Shown: piece after piece, positions 6,391 to 11,211 of the stretch | Position numbering within the stretch: the first letter of the stretch is position 1 | Layout: each line of letters starts with the position of its first letter | Source: Verrucomicrobiota bacterium | GTDB taxonomy: Bacteria; Verrucomicrobiota; Verrucomicrobiia; Opitutales; Opitutaceae | Assembly: GCA_003694825.1 (NCBI GenBank) | Contig: RFJS01000230.1 | Coordinates: 1-11,211, forward strand | Direction: 5' to 3' | DNA: 11,211 bases | Notes under the pieces: generated by a model | What the model saw: only the letters and a program-made list of their open reading frames with translations | Told to the model about the DNA's origin: nothing | The model's database searches: none | Program-made: the position numbers and the translations under genes

Positions 6391-8090
6391 CTGACACCAC
6401 GCCTTACCAGACCTGCCTCGGTTACGCCCGCCGGCTCCTTGAGCCGCTCGCGGCACTCATGCAGCCCGGCCGCGCCGATCTCCCCATCATCGGTCCGGCT
6501 TCCGACCACGACGCCCAGGCCGACCGTCTCGAATCATTCGCGCGGCCCATGCTCCTCGCCGCCTTCTGGCTCCAGGCCATCGACCGGGACGGAAACGTCT
6601 CCGCCGAGAACCGCGCCTTCCGCGATCGCATCGCCGCGTGGTTTCACCAGGGGCTCGCCCTCGGCACCGATCCCGCCCACCCCCAATACTGGGGGCCGGA
6701 TGCCAACTACCATCAGCACCACGTCGAAATGGGCCTGATGGCGATCGCGCTGCAATTCGCCCGCGAAAGCCTCTGGGAGCCGCTCGCCCCGGTAATCAAG
6801 GACCAGGTCGCCGCATGGTTCGGCACCTGCCGCGGCGGCGGCATCGTCAACAACAACCACCTGTTCATGTCCGTGCACATCCTGGAGTTTCTCCGCACCA
6901 TCGGGCATGAACACCGCACCGACGCCACCGTCATCGAACACCATCTCGACCAACTCGAGACCATGCACCGTGGCGGCGGCTGGTTCGAGGACGGCATCAA
7001 CCAGGCCTACGACCACTACAACGCCTACGCCTTCCACTTCTACGGCCTGTGCTGGGCCCGGCTCCACGGACATCGCGACCCCGCCCGGGCCGAACGCTGG
7101 CGCGGGTGGGCCCGGCTGTTCATCGACGACTACCAACACTTCTTTGCCGCCAGCGGCGAGCATCCCGCCTTCGGCCGGTCGATCATGTATCGCTTCAACG
7201 CGGTCAACGTCTTCGGCCTCGGTGCGGCCGAAGGGTGCAGCGACCTGCCCCCGGGCCGCCTCCGGCGCCTGTGCCTGAACAACATCACCTTTTTCCTCAA
7301 CCGCCCCATCACCCAGGAGCAGGGGTGCCTCGCCTTCGGCTGGCTCGACCACTTCGAAGATCTCGCCGAAGCCTACAGCTGCGCCGCCTCTCCCTATTGG
7401 GCCGCCAAAGGCTTCGCCCTGCTGCTCATCCCGCCCGACCAACCGTTCTGGACCGCGCCCGACACCCCCGTGCCGGCCGAAGAAGGCGACTTTGTCCGCA
7501 AAATGCCCGTGCCCGGCATGATCGTGCGCGGCGTCGGCGGCGAAGTCGAAATCCTCAACGGCTCATCCATGGTCGGCAACACGCAGCTGCGCTACGGCGC
7601 GTGGAAGTGGAGCAAGACGGCCTACCGCACCGGCACCGGCTTCACACTCTCCGAAGGGCCGCCGCCCACCGACTGGTCATTCGACGCCGCCCTCACCGCC
7701 ACCCTCGACGACGGCCGCGTCTTCGGCCGACACTCCACCGTCTGCGTCGAGATTGAAGACGACCACATCGGCTACGCCTACAACCTCGGCTGGAAAGTCG
7801 GGCAGGTAAACACCGGTGTGGAAACCTTCGTCTGGTGGCGCCGGGGCTGGCTCCTGCTCGTGCACCATGTGCATCCCCGCCAGCCCGTCATTCTCCGCCA
7901 GGGCGGCTACGCGCTTCCCGCGGCCGAACCCCGGTTCGAAACCGTTGAGGATGCTGCCAGCGGCCTGATCGGTGCCTTCGCAGAAGATGGCCGAGGCACA
8001 GCGCTGCAACCGCTCCTCGGTTTCGAAACGACAGAGTGGGACGAGCGCCTCGACGCCTCCAAAAAACGCAGACACCTTCACGCCCCGTAG
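6387..8090 (+). CDS. DUF2264 family protein, C-terminus cut off by a frame disruption
   Basis: As written the frame encodes 567 residues. Hallmarks of DUF2264 proteins include the N-terminal segment RLESFARPMLLAAFW, GPDANYHQHHVEMG, the aromatic-rich GGGWFEDG (W199, D202) with YDHYNAYAFHFYG (208-220), and GRSIMYRF (263-270). The helical first half suggests an alpha/alpha-barrel, as in unsaturated glucuronyl hydrolases, with a beta-rich second half. From memory, some relatives are classed as glycoside hydrolases acting on glucuronate-containing sugars (possibly GH154), but this is unverified. There is no signal peptide, so it is cytoplasmic. The last residues (KKRRHLHAP then TAG) are not family-like. 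The real C-terminus appears to continue in shifted frames to 8297, giving 636 residues. The ATG overlaps the previous stop, implying coupled translation. Confidence 0.85.
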   Translation: MTDTTPYQTCLGYARRLLEPLAALMQPGRADLPIIGPASDHDAQADRLESFARPMLLAAFWLQAIDRDGNVSAENRAFRDRIAAWFHQGLALGTDPAHPQYWGPDANYHQHHVEMGLMAIALQFARESLWEPLAPVIKDQVAAWFGTCRGGGIVNNNHLFMSVHILEFLRTIGHEHRTDATVIEHHLDQLETMHRGGGWFEDGINQAYDHYNAYAFHFYGLCWARLHGHRDPARAERWRGWARLFIDDYQHFFAASGEHPAFGRSIMYRFNAVNVFGLGAAEGCSDLPPGRLRRLCLNNITFFLNRPITQEQGCLAFGWLDHFEDLAEAYSCAASPYWAAKGFALLLIPPDQPFWTAPDTPVPAEEGDFVRKMPVPGMIVRGVGGEVEILNGSSMVGNTQLRYGAWKWSKTAYRTGTGFTLSEGPPPTDWSFDAALTATLDDGRVFGRHSTVCVEIEDDHIGYAYNLGWKVGQVNTGVETFVWWRRGWLLLVHHVHPRQPVILRQGGYALPAAEPRFETVEDAASGLIGAFAEDGRGTALQPLLGFETTEWDERLDASKKRRHLHAP

Positions 8091-8297
8091 CATCGCACCC
8101 CCGTAGCGGCGCTCGCCCGCCGCAGCGACCCCATCCAGCTCGCCTGCCTCATCTGGACCGGCCCGGATCGCGCCGAGGCGGCTCCGTGGACGCTCGAAAG
8201 CGGTGAGGCGGAGTCCTGGACCCTGGCGCATCCGGCTCTCGGCACCTGGAAGCTCCACCACTGGTCGCTGCCCCGCCTTTCTCCCCAACCCGCCTGA
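8061..8297 (+). pseudogene. Displaced C-terminal coding segment of the DUF2264 gene (two compensating frameshifts)
   Basis: Moving forward by one base in the A6 run (8061-8066) gives the frame starting at 8062, which reads KNADTFTPRSIAPP until a stop at 8104-8106. Restoring one base in the C5 run (8098-8102) returns to the original frame at 8103. That frame then reads 64 more codons (VAALARRSDPIQLACLIWTG, later TWKLHHWSLP) to TGA at 8295-8297. The segment has the strong G/C third-position bias of its neighbours. It continues the expected DUF2264 tail and leaves 17 nt before the next gene. Both shifts fall in homopolymers 32 bp apart, so sequencing error or two natural indels are both possible. 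The TAG at 8088-8090 is in the original frame. Confidence 0.75.
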
Positions 8298-8314
8298 CCC
8301 GCCTGCATACCACC

Positions 8315-10435
8315 ATGTCCTCATACCCCGCTCTCCTCGGCACGGCCGTCCTCCTGCTGACGGCCGTGCCGGCCCACGCCGCCAGTGATCCCGCGAGCGT
8401 CGTGCCCGCGCACGCGCCTCGCACGATGATCCTCCACGGCCAGCACGACGCCTTCCGTGAATACTGCCTTCATGGCGAAGGTGCCGACACCTGGGCCCGC
8501 ATCAAGCGCGACCTCGACGAACGCTTCATGGGCGAGCCCTTCCCCGCCGAACCCGTCACCTACGGCGACCCCGATCCCGCCACCCGAGACACCTACAAGG
8601 CCGACAAGTGGCGGCACGCCCAGGACGTCTGCGGTCGCGTCGCCGGACTCGCCGAAGCCGCCGCCCTCGCATGGCGCGTCACCGGCGAAGAGCGTTACCT
8701 CGAGAAAGCCCGGGAGTTTCTCCTCAAGGCCAGCACGTGGCACTTCGATCCCGACTGGCGCTCCGGTGATGTCCCCGGCGCCACCGACATCGAATACAAC
8801 GACGAGGCAAACTTCCGCCTCTGGCGCAAACTCCCTCTCGTCTACGATCAGATCCGCGACGAACTCACCGAAGCCGAACGCCGCCAGATCCTCGACCACT
8901 TCCGTATCCGCGGCACCCGCACCGTCGAGTGGATCAGGGCCAGCAACATCGCCGGCCTCAAGCGCAACTCCCTCGAAGTCGAGCCCAGGAGCCACCCCGT
9001 GCGCTTCATGGCCATGGTCGGCCTCACTGCCCTCGCCCTGTGGGACGACCTGCCCGAACTCGCTCACGACTGGTGGGCATTCGCCTACACCTTCTATCGT
9101 GACCAATTCAGCCCCTTCGGCGGCGACGACGGCGGCTGGGCCGAGGGCAATGCCTACTGGCGCGGAACCTTCGAGCACGCGATATTCCAGGACGCCCTTC
9201 TGGCCATCGGCGATCCGCTCGCCTACGCCTCGCCCTTCTGGAAAAACACACCCTATTTCGCCGTCTACAATGTGCAGCCCTATCTGCACACCATTTTCGG
9301 CGACGCCTCCAACGCCGGCCACTTCAACCTCGAACCCGTCGTCGCCGAATACCTGCGCCACCTCGGACGCGTCCAGCAGGACGGCTACCTCATCACCTAC
9401 GCCTCGCTCGTCGACGATCCCCGCACACCGCCCTCGAAGATGGGGCTGGGCAAACTCGACCGCACCTACCCCACGGCCGCCGAGTTCCTCATCCGCAACT
9501 TCATCGGCAGCGCCTTCCCGCTTCCCGAGCCCAGGCCGCTCTCCGAACTGCCTCCGTATCGATACTTCAGCGACATCGGCTGGGTTTCCATGCACAGCGC
9601 GCTCGGCGATCCGGCAAACGACATCCACATCACCTTCAAATCCTCTCCCTACGGATCCTACTCCCACAGCCACGCCGATCAGAACGCCTTCATCCTCAAT
9701 GCCTACGGCGAGGGGCTCGCCATCAACTCCGCCAACCGGGAATTCCACCGCTCGCCCCACCATCAACACTGGACCTGGCAGACCCGGTCGAAAAACGCCG
9801 TGCTCATCGACGGACTCGGCCAGAAGTCGCAGGACAAGCACGCCACGGGCAAAATCACCCGCTTCGAAGTCGGCGACCGCTATGCCCTCGCCACTGGAGA
9901 CGCCCGCGTCGCCTACAACACCCTTCAGCCCTTCGACAAGGTCAAGCGCGCCACCCGCGACCTCGTCTTCATCGATCAACGCTATCTCGTGATTCGCGAT
10001 GTCGTGCACATCGCCGATGGAGCCACCCTGGCGTGGAGGCTTCAGGCCGAGCAGAGCCAGGGATGGGACAACCTCCGCCAAACCGGCTTCATCCTCGGCG
10101 AAAAGGCCACGCTCACCACGAAGTTCATTTCTCCGGATCATGAGTGGGCCGCCACTATCACGGACCGCTATCCGGTCCCCATCGACCCGCGCTACTTCAA
10201 CGGCGAGACCTACACCTGGGTGACCGCCAGGTGGCGCAACCACGTCACCCTCAATCTCGAAAGCATGGCCACGGCTCGCCGCTATGTCATCTATGCGGTG
10301 CTCTGGCCTGAAAAGAACGGGCTTCCCGCCCGGCATCTCGACGCGACCCTCGAGGACGGCGTCCTGATCGTCCACCGACCGGACGGCAAGGTCGACCAGA
10401 TCCACCTTTCCGATACCGACTGCCGGATCGAGTAA
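8315..10435 (+). CDS. Secreted heparinase II/III-like polysaccharide lyase
   Basis: A 706-residue protein with a probable signal peptide: a hydrophobic segment at residues 6-19 and a cleavage-like site after AHA (residue 22), although the start carries no Lys or Arg. The mature N-terminal half is an alpha-helical toroid resembling the DUF4962/heparinase II N-domain, with SHPVRFMAM (H227) and FGGDDGGWAEGNAYW (Y281). The C-terminal beta-rich heparinase II/III domain contains SYSHSHADQNAF (H451, H453), the family signature. H227, Y281 and H451 are likely catalytic by analogy with heparinase II. Such enzymes beta-eliminate uronic-acid-containing polysaccharides (heparin, alginate, chondroitin-type) in the periplasm or outside the cell. 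The exact polysaccharide lyase family and substrate cannot be settled here. The gene is 17 nt after the repaired DUF2264 end and 48 nt before the isomerase gene. Confidence 0.87.
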   Translation: MSSYPALLGTAVLLLTAVPAHAASDPASVVPAHAPRTMILHGQHDAFREYCLHGEGADTWARIKRDLDERFMGEPFPAEPVTYGDPDPATRDTYKADKWRHAQDVCGRVAGLAEAAALAWRVTGEERYLEKAREFLLKASTWHFDPDWRSGDVPGATDIEYNDEANFRLWRKLPLVYDQIRDELTEAERRQILDHFRIRGTRTVEWIRASNIAGLKRNSLEVEPRSHPVRFMAMVGLTALALWDDLPELAHDWWAFAYTFYRDQFSPFGGDDGGWAEGNAYWRGTFEHAIFQDALLAIGDPLAYASPFWKNTPYFAVYNVQPYLHTIFGDASNAGHFNLEPVVAEYLRHLGRVQQDGYLITYASLVDDPRTPPSKMGLGKLDRTYPTAAEFLIRNFIGSAFPLPEPRPLSELPPYRYFSDIGWVSMHSALGDPANDIHITFKSSPYGSYSHSHADQNAFILNAYGEGLAINSANREFHRSPHHQHWTWQTRSKNAVLIDGLGQKSQDKHATGKITRFEVGDRYALATGDARVAYNTLQPFDKVKRATRDLVFIDQRYLVIRDVVHIADGATLAWRLQAEQSQGWDNLRQTGFILGEKATLTTKFISPDHEWAATITDRYPVPIDPRYFNGETYTWVTARWRNHVTLNLESMATARRYVIYAVLWPEKNGLPARHLDATLEDGVLIVHRPDGKVDQIHLSDTDCRIE

Positions 10436-10483
10436 CCATCCCACATTTTCCCGAACCACAGCGCATCATTCGCCACCCCACGA

Positions 10484-11211
10484 ATGAAACCCATCGCCAC
10501 AACCTGCTCGGTCTTCACCAAGTTCTGGAATCTCCCCATCCCCGAACTCGCCGCCACGCTCAACCGCATCGGAGTCGATGGCGCCGAACTGCCCGTGCGC
10601 GACGGCTACCCCGTGAACCTCGAAAACGTCGTGCGCACGCTTCCCGAGGCGGCGAAGATCTTCGCCGACCACGGCCAGCGCATCATCAGCGTCGCTCCGC
10701 CCATCGGTCCGATACCTCCGGAACTCGTCGAAGCCTGCGCCTGGGCCGGCGTCACCTACATTCGGGTGATGGTCCGGGTCGGGGAAGCCGGTTACCTCGC
10801 CGCCGAAGACACCGCCTGCAGACACTTCGAATCCCTCATTTCCCTGCTCGAACACTATGGGGTCACCATCGGCGTGCAAAATCACTGTGACGCGTTCGTT
10901 GCGAGCGCCGCGGGCCTGCGCCGGATCGTCGAACGTTTCGATCCCAAACACGTGGCCGCCGTCTACGACGTTGGCCACTGCGGCCTCGATGGCGAAATCC
11001 CGCCGCTCGCCGTCGATCTGCTTCTCTCCCATCTGCTCGCCGTCAACCTGAAGAACATGATCCGCGTGAAAAAACGGCACGACGATGGCGACTTCGCGCG
11101 TTGGGAACGCCCCGTCGTGGCCGGACGCCAGGGCTTCACCCCATGGCCGGATGTCGCCAGCGCGCTTCGCGCACGGGGATGGTCCGGCATCATCAACCTT
11201 TGCGCCGAATA
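10484..11211 (+). CDS. Sugar phosphate isomerase/epimerase (xylose isomerase-like TIM barrel), 3' end missing
   Basis: The frame is open from the ATG at 10484 to the window edge, giving 242 codons plus two bases, so the C-terminus is missing. Features of the xylose isomerase-like/AP endonuclease 2 TIM barrel: E35 in GVDGAEL, VQNHCD (Q132, H134), YDVGHCGLDGE (D162, H165), the strand LLAVNLKNM, and E242 near the end (INLCAE). D162, H165 and E242 fit metal-ligand positions. Gln132 stands where many relatives have a metal-binding Glu, so metal binding may differ or the reaction may be more like that of inosose dehydratase-type members. Family enzymes act on sugars, ketoses or inosose in the cytoplasm; there is no signal peptide. 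It follows the lyase by 48 nt on the same strand and probably belongs to the same operon. Confidence 0.8.
   Translation, partial: MKPIATTCSVFTKFWNLPIPELAATLNRIGVDGAELPVRDGYPVNLENVVRTLPEAAKIFADHGQRIISVAPPIGPIPPELVEACAWAGVTYIRVMVRVGEAGYLAAEDTACRHFESLISLLEHYGVTIGVQNHCDAFVASAAGLRRIVERFDPKHVAAVYDVGHCGLDGEIPPLAVDLLLSHLLAVNLKNMIRVKKRHDDGDFARWERPVVAGRQGFTPWPDVASALRARGWSGIINLCAE

Noticed and set aside
8061..8067. Slippery heptamer A-AAA-AAC as a programmed -1 frameshift site
   Set aside because: Codons in the DUF2264 frame are AAA AAA CGC, so the heptamer is in the wrong register. The shift needed is +1, and a second correction at the C-run would still be required.
8457..9992. A 511-codon plus-strand frame inside the lyase gene
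   Set aside because: Ser/Thr/Pro-rich out-of-frame shadow; the other frame carries the conserved lyase residues.
8321..10459. A 712-codon open frame on the minus strand opposite the heparinase-like gene
   Set aside because: It is the antisense shadow typical of high-GC genes. Its translation is Gly/Val/Glu/Asp-rich with no domain, while the plus strand shows a signal peptide and clear lyase motifs.

Overview
The window is GC-rich DNA with strong G/C preference at third codon positions. It carries part of a chromosomal carbohydrate-use locus. The combination of a LacI-type regulator, a heparinase II/III-like lyase, a DUF2264 protein, a gluconate 5-dehydrogenase-like SDR and a TIM-barrel sugar isomerase suggests a polysaccharide-degrading Verrucomicrobiota, most like Opitutaceae. 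This taxonomic guess rests on gene content and base composition only.

Layout. On the minus strand at the left edge is a complete OPT-family membrane transporter (64-2055). It is followed, 6 nt beyond its stop, by the first 19 codons of another minus-strand gene that leaves the window. A 177-bp divergent intergenic region (2056-2232) separates the transporter from a plus-strand LacI-family regulator (2233-3282). After a 196-bp gap containing a hairpin, an AT-rich island and two inverted repeats, six plus-strand genes follow in operon-like order: gluconate 5-dehydrogenase-like SDR (3479-4252), class I phosphomannose isomerase-like protein (4280-5362), D-2-hydroxyacid dehydrogenase (5344-6390), DUF2264 protein (6387 to 8090 as written, about 8297 if repaired), secreted heparinase II/III-like protein (8315-10435) and a sugar phosphate isomerase/epimerase that runs off the right edge (10484 onward). 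Two junctions overlap by 19 and 4 nt. The others are tens of bases or less.

How the genes may work together (inference). The signal-peptide-bearing lyase would cut a uronic-acid-containing polysaccharide or oligosaccharide in the periplasm. The DUF2264 protein has no signal peptide, so it would act on fragments in the cytoplasm. The SDR, hydroxyacid dehydrogenase, PMI-like isomerase and TIM-barrel isomerase would convert the resulting keto-sugars or keto-sugar acids to central metabolites. The LacI-type regulator probably controls the set. An AT-rich motif upstream of both the regulator and the SDR is a candidate shared operator. The substrate cannot be named from this sequence.

The clearest anomaly is in the DUF2264 gene. 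Its reading frame leaves and returns through two compensating single-base shifts, at an A6 run (8061-8066) and a C5 run (8098-8102). An in-frame TAG between them cuts off the last roughly 70 residues. Restoring both frames gives a 636-aa protein ending 17 bp before the next gene. This is either a pair of homopolymer sequencing errors or a recently broken gene. No tRNA, rRNA, CRISPR array, insertion sequence or integrase was seen.
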